From assembly GCA_946407095.1 (NCBI GenBank), contig CAMJMR010000003.1, positions 1-64,000 of the forward strand: a stretch of DNA of 64,000 nucleotides, given 5' to 3'. Under the pieces are notes generated by a model, which saw only the letters and a list, made by a program, of their open reading frames with translations, was not told the DNA's origin and did not search any database. Shown here piece after piece: positions 48,061-56,781 of this stretch. Each line of letters begins with the position of its first letter. Position 1 is the stretch's first letter. A program made the translations under genes and the position numbers. Source of the DNA: an uncultured Selenomonadales bacterium. Its GTDB lineage: Bacteria; Bacillota; Negativicutes; Selenomonadales; Selenomonadaceae.

Positions 48061-48777
48061 TTAACCGCCGAGGTAAGCTTTGCGAATGTCTTCGCTTGCG
48101 GCGAGTTCCTTGGCGTCGCCGCTGATTGTGATTCGTCCCGTCTCCAAAACGTAAGCGCGATTGGCTATCGACAACGCCATATTGGCATTCTGTTCGACGA
48201 GCAAAACCGTCGTGCCCGTCTTGTTGATGTCGACTATGATGTTGAAAATTTCTTTGATTAAAAGCGGCGCGAGCCCCATGCTTGGCTCATCCATAAGCAA
48301 AAGTTTCGGACGACTCATAAGGGCGCGACCCATCGCGAGCATTTGCTGTTCGCCGCCGGATAACGTCCCCGCCAGTTGCAGGCGACGTTCCTCCAGGCGC
48401 GGGAAGCGTCCGAAGACCATTTTCATATCGGCTTGAATTTCGTCCTTGTCGTTGCGCGTGAAGGCTCCGAGTTCCAGATTTTCAAGCACGGTCATTTCCG
48501 CGAAGATGCGCCGACCTTCGGGCACTTGCGATATTCCTTCGTGAACGATTTTATGGGCGGGCATTCCCGCGATATTTTTGCCGAGGAATTTTATTTCGCC
48601 GGTCTTGGGCTTGAGCAGTCCCGAAATTGTCCTCAACGTCGTCGATTTGCCTGCGCCGTTCGCTCCTATCAGCGTGACGATTTCGCCCTCGTCGACCGCA
48701 AGGCTTATGCCCTTTATCGCGTGAATTGCGCCGTAGTAAACGTTAATGTCTTTGACTTCAAGCATTGCCATAAGCAA
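48061..48777 (-). CDS. livF: Branched-chain amino-acid ABC transporter ATP-binding protein LivF
   Basis: GANGAGKSTTL, LSGGEQQMLAMGRALM, LLLMDEPSMGLAP. Confidence 0.95.
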   Translation of the reverse strand: MLMAMLEVKDINVYYGAIHAIKGISLAVDEGEIVTLIGANGAGKSTTLRTISGLLKPKTGEIKFLGKNIAGMPAHKIVHEGISQVPEGRRIFAEMTVLENLELGAFTRNDKDEIQADMKMVFGRFPRLEERRLQLAGTLSGGEQQMLAMGRALMSRPKLLLMDEPSMGLAPLLIKEIFNIIVDINKTGTTVLLVEQNANMALSIANRAYVLETGRITISGDAKELAASEDIRKAYLGG

Positions 48778-48782
48778 AACTC

Positions 48783-49728
48783 CTATCTGTCGTGCAGAGC
48801 GACGAATCGCTCAATGTCATTGAAATACTTAAAGTTGTCGTATATCTTGTCGAGACTCCAATCCCACCACTTGATGCGCAAAAGAGCTTCGATAACGTCG
48901 GGCGGGAAACGATATTTGATAACCTGCGCGGGGTTGCCGCCGACAATGGCATAGGGCGGCACGTTCTTGACGACAACGCTGTCAGAGGCGATAACCGCGC
49001 CGTCCCCGACAGTCAGCGGCTTTGAAGGCTTTGTCGATTTCAAAATGCTGCCGCGTCCAATCCACACGTCGTTGCCGATTAGAATTTTGCATGTTCCCTG
49101 CGGCGGACGAAATTCGGCGGGAACTTTCCAATCAAAAATGCCGTTGAGAGTCGAATACACCTTGCGGTAATTGTGAGAGTAATTTTGCCCCAAAGAAAAT
49201 ATCATGTCACTTGCAAGGGAAGAAAAATTTCCAACACATATCAAACCGTTTCCTTTAATGGCGGCATTCACTTGGAGAAAACTTTTTATACCGGATATGA
49301 ATTTTGAATTACTGTTTGTAAATTTGTAAATCTGTGGATAAACTGAACGTGAATTAACATCAAAAGAATTTTTAACCGTAATGCCGTAAGCGACGCCCTC
49401 CTTGACGAGGCGCGGAAAGTCGAGATTTGGGACTTGGAAAGCTCTGCCGTCGATGATTCGGTTGCGCGGAATGCCTTGCGCCTCCAAAAATTTCATTCGG
49501 TCGTAAAAATTTTGGTTGGAAGAAATTATCGCCAGCTCAAAGTTCAGCGGTTGATTAACCCCCCCCCCCACGCGATTGTCCGTCGGCAGGAACGAGACGG
49601 ATGCCGTTGTTTTCCAAGACGGCGTAGGCGACGATGTCAAGGTTACCGCGCTGAACTTCGCGGGCATAGTAGGGCTGAAGTTCGTTGAACATGTCGTCGA
49701 CGCCGAAAATCAAAGTCTTGTACGCCAT
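48783..49728 (-). pseudogene. Hexapeptide (LbH) acyltransferase, out of frame at a G11 tract (phase-variable candidate)
   Basis: MAYKTLIFGVDDMFNELQPYYAREVQRGNLDIVAYAVLENNGIRLVPADGQSR-G11-TTAA stop; the other frame continues VNQPLNFELAIISS...LIGNDVWIGRGSIL...DGAVIASDSVVVKNVPPYAIVGGNPAQVIKYRF. Confidence 0.85.
49559..49569 (-). repeat. Homopolymeric C11 (G11 on the coding strand)
   Basis: Direct count, cross-checked against the ORF track codons (VGGGVN at 49571-49557). Confidence 0.97.
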
Positions 49729-50546
49729 CAGTTAATCGCCTCCGCTCCAAGGTAGGCTCGAATGACTTCGGGGTTGTTCTGAATTTCGGCGGGCGTGCCG
49801 TCAGCGATAATCATGCCGTATTCCAAAACGTAAATCCGCTCGCATATGCCCATGACAAGGCTCATGTCGTGTTCGATTAAAAGCACCGTCAAGCCGAACT
49901 GCTTGCGAATCCAGCGAATCATTTCCATAAGCTCCTGCGTCTCTTGAGGATTCATGCCGGCGGCGGGCTCGTCCAAAAGCAAAAGCTTGGGCTTGGCGGC
50001 AAGCGCGCGCGCTATCTCCAATCGACGCTGTGCACCGTAAGGAAGATTTTTCGCGACCTCGTAGGCGTGCTCGTCCAGCTTGAAAATTTTCAGCAGGTTA
50101 AGCGCGTCGTCAGTGATAGATTTCTCCTCGCCGAAGTAGCGACCCATACGCAAGACAGTTTCCAGCAAGCCGTACTTAACGTGGCAGTGGTAAGCGATTT
50201 TGACGTTGTCCAAGACGCTAAGCTCGCTGAAAAGGCGAATGTTTTGGAAGGTGCGCGCAATGCCCCGCGTCGTAATTTCGTAAGGCTTGAGTCCGACCAA
50301 TGATTTGCCGTCGAAGGTAATTTCGCCCGTCGTGGGCTTGTAGACGCCTGTTATCAAGTTGAACGCCGTCGTCTTGCCCGCGCCGTTCGGTCCGATTAAT
50401 CCGATAAGCTCGCCCCTGTCAATGTAAATGTTGAAGTCCGAAACCGCCTTGAGTCCGCCGAAGACCTCCGACACGTCGACCGTTTCAAGCAAATGTTTAT
50501 TGTCCGCCAACTTTCGCGTCGCCTCCCTCGCCGACAAGATTTTCAA
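49728..50546 (-). CDS. livG: Branched-chain amino-acid ABC transporter ATP-binding protein LivG
   Basis: GPNGAGKTTAFNLITG, RRLEIARALAAKPKLLLLDEPAAGMNP; start probably internal (LLETVDVSEVFGGLKAV). Confidence 0.95.
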   Translation of the reverse strand: MKILSAREATRKLADNKHLLETVDVSEVFGGLKAVSDFNIYIDRGELIGLIGPNGAGKTTAFNLITGVYKPTTGEITFDGKSLVGLKPYEITTRGIARTFQNIRLFSELSVLDNVKIAYHCHVKYGLLETVLRMGRYFGEEKSITDDALNLLKIFKLDEHAYEVAKNLPYGAQRRLEIARALAAKPKLLLLDEPAAGMNPQETQELMEMIRWIRKQFGLTVLLIEHDMSLVMGICERIYVLEYGMIIADGTPAEIQNNPEVIRAYLGAEAIN

Positions 50547-50718
50547 CTTCCTCCATCAACGCCAAATCTTCCTCGACTCGCTCAATCAATCGCTCCTGCC
50601 GATTCGTATCGACGTTAAGCAACTCGCAAACGTTTTCTAAAATCTTCAAGACCGTCGCCGCCTTGTCATCGGGAATGCTCGCGATTAGGGCGATAGCCTC
50701 CAACTTAGCCTTCGTCAC
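50497..50718 (-). CDS. Small hypothetical protein in liv operon
   Basis: 73-aa ORF between livM and livG with overlapping ends. Confidence 0.55.
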   Translation of the reverse strand: MTKAKLEAIALIASIPDDKAATVLKILENVCELLNVDTNRQERLIERVEEDLALMEEVENLVGEGGDAKVGGQ

Positions 50719-51680
50719 GTTGTAGCCTCCTTTGCGCCCGAAAGTCTGTCAAGAAGTTTTTTAATCGGTTTGACGTTAGTCAGCTCCATGTAGCCGAACA
50801 AACCTTGCGGGCGATAGAACATCATCAAAATCAGTGCCAGGGCGTAGATAATCATGCGGGCTTCGGGGAAGGACGCCAACGCCGCCGATATGAACGTCAC
50901 GACGAACGCGCCCGCGATTGAGCCGGTGATTGAGCCCATGCCGCCCATGACGACCATTATCAGATAGTTGAACGACGACAGGAAAGTGAACGACGTCGGG
51001 CTTATCAGATAGAACTGGTGCGCGAACAAGCCGCCCGCCACTCCCGCGAACGCCGCTCCCAACGTGAACGCCATGACTTTGTATTTCGTCGTGTTGACGC
51101 CCATTGCCTCCGCCGCTATTTCGTTTTCGCGTATCGCTATGCACGCCCGCCCGTGCGATGAGTTCACGAAGTTTTTGATAAAGAACAGCGTCACGAGCAT
51201 CACGAAGAAAACCCATGTGAAGTTCGTCAAATGCGGAATGCCCTTGAAGCCCGCCGCGCCGCCGACGTAGTCAATGTTCATTATGACGATTCGGATTATT
51301 TCTCCGAGCCCCAACGTCGCAATGGCCAAATAGTCTCCGCGCAGGCGCAAGGTAGGCAAGCCGATTAGAAAGCCCAAACAGCCCGCCGCTATCGCTCCGA
51401 GGATCAAGGCGGCAATCAGCGGCAAGCCGAACTTGACCGTCGCAACGACCCCGACGTAAGCGCCGACCGCCATAAAGCCCGCGTGCCCCAATGAAAATTG
51501 TCCCGTGTAGCCGTTAATCAAGTTCAGGCTCACCGACATGATTATGTTGACGCAGATTAAAATGATGTTCAGCTCCCAAAACGAGCCGATAACTTTCGCG
51601 CTGATCATTGCTTGCAATGCGCCGTAAAGCACCAGTCCGAAGACGAGCATTATTAAATCGCGTTTCCTTGCCGAGTTCAT
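50715..51680 (-). CDS. livM: Branched-chain amino-acid ABC permease LivM
   Basis: NGYTGQFSLGHAGFMAVGAY, LPTLRLRGDYLAIATLG. Confidence 0.94.
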   Translation of the reverse strand: MNSARKRDLIMLVFGLVLYGALQAMISAKVIGSFWELNIILICVNIIMSVSLNLINGYTGQFSLGHAGFMAVGAYVGVVATVKFGLPLIAALILGAIAAGCLGFLIGLPTLRLRGDYLAIATLGLGEIIRIVIMNIDYVGGAAGFKGIPHLTNFTWVFFVMLVTLFFIKNFVNSSHGRACIAIRENEIAAEAMGVNTTKYKVMAFTLGAAFAGVAGGLFAHQFYLISPTSFTFLSSFNYLIMVVMGGMGSITGSIAGAFVVTFISAALASFPEARMIIYALALILMMFYRPQGLFGYMELTNVKPIKKLLDRLSGAKEATT

Positions 51681-51684
51681 ATCG

Positions 51685-52572
51685 TCACACCTTTTCGTTA
51701 GTGTTCTTGCCGAAGAGACCGCTGGGCTTGACAAGCAAAACCAAAATCAAAATCGCGAAGGCAGCGGCATCTCTGAAGGTGGACGACAAAAAGCCCGCGA
51801 CTAATGCCTCAACGACGCCCAAAACTATGCCGCCGACCACTGCGCCGGGCAAAATTCCTATGCCGCCCAAAACCGCCGCCACGAATGCCTTCAAGCCCGG
51901 CATAATGCCCATAAGCGGGTCAATCGTGTTGTAGTAGACGCCTACCAAGACGCCCGCCGCCGCCGCCAACGCCGAGCCTATGCAGAACGTCATCGAAATG
52001 ACTCTGTCGGAATCGACGCCCATGAGCTGCGCGGTCTCCGTGTCAAAGCTTGCCGCACGCATCGCCTTGCCGAGTTTCGTTTTCTGGACAATGTAAGTCA
52101 AAATCGCCATAAGCACGATTGTTATTCCGAGAATCAGCAGCTGTTGCCCGTTGATAATGAAGCCGCCGAGGTTGAATGAAATGTTGGGCATGACTTCGGG
52201 GAAAGTGCGCGGCGTCGGCGTCACGAAGTACATGCTGGTGTACTCCAGGAAAAACGACACGCCTATCGCCGTTATCAAAAGCGAAATGCGCGGCGCATGA
52301 CGCAACGGCTTGTAGGCGATTCGCTCGACCAACATGCCCAAGACCGCCGTCAATGCCATTGAGATTAAGAGCGCAGGGAAAATCGGCAGGTGGCCTATCG
52401 TGACTGCCGCGAAGCCGATATACGCGCCGACCATGTAAACGTCGCCGTGCGCGAAGTTTATCAACTTTATGATGCCGTAAATCATCGTGTAGCCCAAGGC
52501 AATCAGCGCGTAGATACTGCCCAGGCTCACGCCGTTTATCAACTGCTGAACGAGTTGATGCGCAAAGTCCAT
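51685..52572 (-). CDS. livH: Branched-chain amino-acid ABC permease LivH
   Basis: LINGVSLGSIYALIALGYTMIYGIIKLINFAHGD. Confidence 0.95.
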   Translation of the reverse strand: MDFAHQLVQQLINGVSLGSIYALIALGYTMIYGIIKLINFAHGDVYMVGAYIGFAAVTIGHLPIFPALLISMALTAVLGMLVERIAYKPLRHAPRISLLITAIGVSFFLEYTSMYFVTPTPRTFPEVMPNISFNLGGFIINGQQLLILGITIVLMAILTYIVQKTKLGKAMRAASFDTETAQLMGVDSDRVISMTFCIGSALAAAAGVLVGVYYNTIDPLMGIMPGLKAFVAAVLGGIGILPGAVVGGIVLGVVEALVAGFLSSTFRDAAAFAILILVLLVKPSGLFGKNTNEKV

Positions 52573-52645
52573 AAAAAAACCTCCCTGAAAAAATTTTCAA
52601 GGAGAATTTTAACGTTTTAGGGCGATATTGTCACGCGTTATTTTT

Positions 52646-53053
52646 TTACAGACATTCCCATTGGTAGTCGAAGATTTTACGGTAAAAGCCGTGGTTGCCG
52701 ACTTCGCCGCCGAAATGCCTGACGCGTTTGTTTGCCCACTGCCGAGTGAATTTTTTGTTGTAAGAGTATTCGACGACGCGCGCCGCCCGACTGAAGTAAA
52801 ACATTCCGGCAAGACCGCGATAACAGCTGTGGAAGCGGACGTGCCTCAAGTTTTCGTGCCGTTTGCCGTCGTTGAACAGCGATTTGTATGCGCCCAACTT
52901 GCAAGACTTGCCGACAGTGCACAGCCGCCAAATTCGGCGATTTTCCCAATCTTTGCGGCTGTAGGAATTTTGTTTGCGGCGCGGCTTGAGCTGCACGGTT
53001 ACGACTTGCGCAATCGCCTCGTTCAATTCGTCGGGCGTCATTTCGATAAGCAA
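52646..53053 (-). CDS. Hypothetical protein between livH and livJ
   Basis: 135-aa ORF, basic and Arg/Tyr-rich; no recognised domain. Confidence 0.45.
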   Translation of the reverse strand: MLIEMTPDELNEAIAQVVTVQLKPRRKQNSYSRKDWENRRIWRLCTVGKSCKLGAYKSLFNDGKRHENLRHVRFHSCYRGLAGMFYFSRAARVVEYSYNKKFTRQWANKRVRHFGGEVGNHGFYRKIFDYQWECL

Positions 53054-53060
53054 CGATTAA

Positions 53061-54266
53061 TTATTTTTCGGCTTCGGGAGAAACGGGCGCGATTTTCGTG
53101 CGGAGTTCGCGCACGCCGTTTTTGGTCTCGATGACGACGATGCCTTTAATCGGGTTGTGCGTCGCGGCGTCCATTGTGATTTTGCCCGTGCCGACTTGCA
53201 AATCGGTTATGGCTTCGATGTTGTCGCGAATCTTTTGGGAATCGTTGCCGCCCTTTTCAATCGCATTGACGAGCATTTTGCCCGCGTCGTAACCCAGAGC
53301 CGCGAAGACGTTCGGGTCGTTGTTGTATTCTGCCTTGTAAGCTTTGATGAAGGGTTGAACTTCCGCGTCGCCTTCAAAGTAGTGCGTGCAGAAGAAAGTA
53401 TTGTTGAGCGCGTCTTTGCCGGCTATGTCGGTAACTTTGCTGTCGTCCCAACCGTCGGTGCCCAAAATCGCGGCGTTTATGCCGAGCTCGCGAGCCTGCT
53501 TGACGATTTTGCCGACTTCCTCATAGTAAGCGGGGACAAAGATGACATCGGCGTTGGCGGTCTGAATTTTGGTCAACGCGGCCTTGAAGTCTTGGTCTTT
53601 GGCAAGGAAGGCCTCCTCCATGACGACCGTGCCGCCGTCGGCCTCGAAATGTTCCTTGAAGATTTTGCCCAAGCTCTTGGAATAGTCGGAGCTGGAATCA
53701 AGGTAAAGGACGGCAGTGTTCGCCATCAAGTCTTTGCGCGCGAATTGAGCCATGACTTCGCTCTGTTGCGGGTCAATGAAGCAACTGCGGAAGACGTAGG
53801 GCTTGACTTTGCCGTTCTCGACAGTGACGTCGGGATTTGTCGCGGCGGGCGCGATAATCGGAACCATGCTGTCAGTCGCCACTTGCGATTCGGCAATGAC
53901 GTTGGCTGTGACGGCAGGACCTACCAGCGCAACGACTTTGTCGTCGGAAATGAGTTTCGTCGCGGCGTTGACGGATTCGGCCGCCTCGGATTTGGCATCA
54001 GCCTCGACGATTTTGATTTTCTTGCCGCCGATGCCGCCCGCGTCGTTGACTTCCTTAATCGCAAGCTTGAGCCCGTTGTTGGCGTTGGCACCGTATTGCG
54101 CATGGTTGCCCGTCAGCTCGAAGTTCGCGCCGACAACAATTTCGTCGCCCGCAGCTTTTTCGCCGCCGCCGCCCGATTGTTCGCCGCAGCCCGTGAACAA
54201 TGCGCTCGCCAAAATCCCGCAAGCAATCATCGACGCCAATCTGAATTTCTTTTTAGAGAAGAACAA
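53061..54266 (-). CDS. livJ: Branched-chain amino-acid ABC substrate-binding lipoprotein
   Basis: Lipobox LFTGCGEQS; VGANFELTGNHAQYGANANNGLKLAIKEVNDAGGIGGKKIKIV. Confidence 0.94.
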   Translation of the reverse strand: MFFSKKKFRLASMIACGILASALFTGCGEQSGGGGEKAAGDEIVVGANFELTGNHAQYGANANNGLKLAIKEVNDAGGIGGKKIKIVEADAKSEAAESVNAATKLISDDKVVALVGPAVTANVIAESQVATDSMVPIIAPAATNPDVTVENGKVKPYVFRSCFIDPQQSEVMAQFARKDLMANTAVLYLDSSSDYSKSLGKIFKEHFEADGGTVVMEEAFLAKDQDFKAALTKIQTANADVIFVPAYYEEVGKIVKQARELGINAAILGTDGWDDSKVTDIAGKDALNNTFFCTHYFEGDAEVQPFIKAYKAEYNNDPNVFAALGYDAGKMLVNAIEKGGNDSQKIRDNIEAITDLQVGTGKITMDAATHNPIKGIVVIETKNGVRELRTKIAPVSPEAEK

Positions 54267-54394
54267 ACTACTCGACCTCCAAAAAAATTTTTGTAACCTT
54301 GGGAACTTCGGCGCAAGTATATTTTAACGGGCGGCTTTCGTCAAGATTTTTTTCCGCGCAGGGAACCCTTTCGTTTGTTAAGCAAAAGGGCTCA

Positions 54395-54655
54395 AAGTCA
54401 ACTGTCGCGGCGGCGGGCGTGTCCCTTCGATTCAGTCAATCAATAATTTTTATATTTAGTATCAACTTTCTTTTGCTTGCCCAAAAGAAAGTAGCAAAGA
54501 AAAAGGCCCCTCGCAGGGGCGTTAAGTTGTCGTGGACGAAACGTTATGCCAAGCCGAAGCCGCTTGTGCCGGCAAAGAAACATCCCTGTTTCTGTTTCTG
54601 TTGCCGGCGGCCGTCATCCGTGACGGCCTCAAGTTACGCGGCTCGTCTGTTCTTT
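54395..54655. repeat. Modular hairpin-rich intergenic repeat, copy 3
   Basis: aactttcttttgcttgcccaaaagaaagtagcaaag + gcccctcgcaggggcg + ggcggccgtcatccgtgacggcc. Confidence 0.65.
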
Positions 54656-55655
54656 AAGCTTTTCTGAAGGCGGAGGCAGGTTGTCTGCAACGCGGACAAA
54701 CGGCAGGCGGCTCGTCGCCGAAATGTTCGTAGCCGCAAACACTGCAGACCCATTTCGTGCCCGTCGCCTTGGGAGCCTCGGCTTGTTCCTCGACGGCGGG
54801 CGCGTCCTCAACGTCGGGAAGTTTCATAATTTTTTGCGCGTCAAGATTCTCGTAGCCGTAGGGCGTGTGCGTCGACAGGTAAACGGTCGGATTCGCTTTG
54901 ATGAAGGCGCGGACACGATTCAAGGTGTCGCGGGCGGCGGGCAAGTCCTCAAACACGACGGACAGTTTGTTTTCAAGCAAAGCCTCGTCGGTATAGGTTA
55001 CGTCGCCGTGAATCAGATAGAATTTGTCGCCGTCCTCGACTATGACGATGCTGTTGCCCTTGGTGTGCCCCGGCGCGAAGATGTAATAGACGCCGTCGGC
55101 GATTTTCTGGCAGGCGTCGAAGTTTTTGTACGCGCCGTCGGTGAAGTCGGTGCGGACAACGTTATCGCCCGTCAAATTCATGTCGTCGGCCTCGACGCGT
55201 GAAATGTAAATCTTGGCGTTCGGGAAGTGGCGCAGTTCGCCCGTATGGTCGGGGTGCTTGTGCGTGATGAGAATCTTCGACACATGCGCGGGCTCGTAGC
55301 CTGCCGCACGGAGCGCGTCGACGTAATCGGCAACCTTGTCGCCGAAGGTTATCACGGAGTCTTTCGTCACAGGAATGGTTTCCTCGGCGGGGAAGCCCGT
55401 GTCGACCAAGATAATTTCATTGCCCGTGTCGATAACGAAATTTTGCAGGCTGGAACGAAGTTTTTCTTCCTTAATCGCGCCTTCGGGCAAGCCGCCGCCG
55501 CACGCGAACGACTTCATCATGTAGCCGCCGTCGAAGAGCTTTACCGCAGAAATTTTCATGCCAAGAGACCTCCTCGCCTCAACAAAGTTTTGACCGTCAA
55601 GCATGAGACCAATCGTCGCAATGCCCGTCGTTTTAATAAAATCTCGTCGATTCAT
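54654..55655 (-). CDS. MBL-fold hydrolase with C-terminal rubredoxin-like zinc ribbon
   Basis: TAT-like N-terminus MNRRDFIKTTG, ITHKHPDHTGE, KWVCSVCGYEHFGDEPPAVCPRCRQPASAF. Confidence 0.9.
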   Translation of the reverse strand: MNRRDFIKTTGIATIGLMLDGQNFVEARRSLGMKISAVKLFDGGYMMKSFACGGGLPEGAIKEEKLRSSLQNFVIDTGNEIILVDTGFPAEETIPVTKDSVITFGDKVADYVDALRAAGYEPAHVSKILITHKHPDHTGELRHFPNAKIYISRVEADDMNLTGDNVVRTDFTDGAYKNFDACQKIADGVYYIFAPGHTKGNSIVIVEDGDKFYLIHGDVTYTDEALLENKLSVVFEDLPAARDTLNRVRAFIKANPTVYLSTHTPYGYENLDAQKIMKLPDVEDAPAVEEQAEAPKATGTKWVCSVCGYEHFGDEPPAVCPRCRQPASAFRKA

Positions 55656-56665
55656 GACGCTTTTTCCTTAAACACGGACGCGGGCTGACCGCAAATCGGG
55701 CAAACATCGGGCGGCGCGTCGCCTGTGCATTCGTAGCCGCAAACACTGCAGACAAAAGTTTTCGGTGCGGGCTTTTCCTTGAAGACCGACGCAGGCTGAC
55801 CGCACACGGGGCAAGCTTCGGGCGGCGCGTCTCCAACGTGTTCGTAGCCGCAAACGCCGCAAATCCACTTCTTGCCGCTCTTGACGGCATCTTTGGGCGC
55901 GTACTTGGCAATCAGCTCGTCGATGACGACGCCGTGATGCCATTCCTGCTCGGCAAAGACTTCCATCTCGTCCGCCGCCTTCGTCAAGCCCGCCGCGCGA
56001 ACCATATCAGCCAGCCCTTTGATTTTCGTCTTGCCGGCGTATTCGGCCTTGGCGACGCCCGCAACGAATTGCCAAAAGTCTTTCGGGACTTTGCCGCTAA
56101 GCACGGCGTAAAAGCCCGAGTGAACGGCCTCCTGATTCGCCGACTCGATGAAGGTGTTCGCAACCGCGTTGAGACCCTGTTCTTTGGCAAGGCGGGCAAG
56201 CGCGTAGTACATCATGACGCCGTTGGCCTCGCCCTGCGCCAATGTTGTCGTAGCGGCTTCAAGGTCGGTGCCCTTCGTCAAGCCGTGAAGGCTTTCGGTC
56301 GTCTTGGCGGAGGAGCTGCGGTCGATTTTCGGATAGTCGAACGCGTAGCCCACGCCGAAATGAATCACCCATTCGGGCTTTTCGGGAATCGGAATCCAGT
56401 AGCCGTAAGCCTTGCCGAATGCGCCCTCGTAGGTGCAGAATTGCGCCTCGCCCGTGTCGACTGCCTTATCGCACTGGCAGCCCTTGTGGTTTTCGGGCTT
56501 GCCGATTGTCGAACACTTAATGCCCGGCGCAAGTCCGAACTCGGCGGCCTTCTTGTTGACGGCGACAATTTCGCGGCTCTTCTGCGTTATCGTCACGGCT
56601 TCGGGGAAGTTGTCCCACATAAGATGGAAGGCTTGGATAATTTCTTCGTTGCTCACACGAATCAC
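55652..56665 (-). CDS. PAS-like / rubrerythrin / double rubredoxin-like domain fusion
   Basis: PAS-like N-terminus (FPEAVTITQKSREIVAVNKKAAEFG), ferritin-like helices (LAQGEANGVMMYYALARLAKEQ, AEQEWHHGVVIDELI), two CxxCGY...CPxCGQPAS modules. Confidence 0.85.
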   Translation of the reverse strand: MIRVSNEEIIQAFHLMWDNFPEAVTITQKSREIVAVNKKAAEFGLAPGIKCSTIGKPENHKGCQCDKAVDTGEAQFCTYEGAFGKAYGYWIPIPEKPEWVIHFGVGYAFDYPKIDRSSSAKTTESLHGLTKGTDLEAATTTLAQGEANGVMMYYALARLAKEQGLNAVANTFIESANQEAVHSGFYAVLSGKVPKDFWQFVAGVAKAEYAGKTKIKGLADMVRAAGLTKAADEMEVFAEQEWHHGVVIDELIAKYAPKDAVKSGKKWICGVCGYEHVGDAPPEACPVCGQPASVFKEKPAPKTFVCSVCGYECTGDAPPDVCPICGQPASVFKEKAS

Positions 56666-56781
56666 TCCCTAAAACAAAATACGCATAAAGAATAACCCGC
56701 GCAGATTTTTTCCGCAACGAGCTTGACTAAAATTTTTATGGCTCGACGATATTATAAAGCGCGGTGAAAAAATTTCCGCCC

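Noticed and set aside
53157-54296. 379-aa plus-strand ORF
   Set aside because: Antisense to livJ
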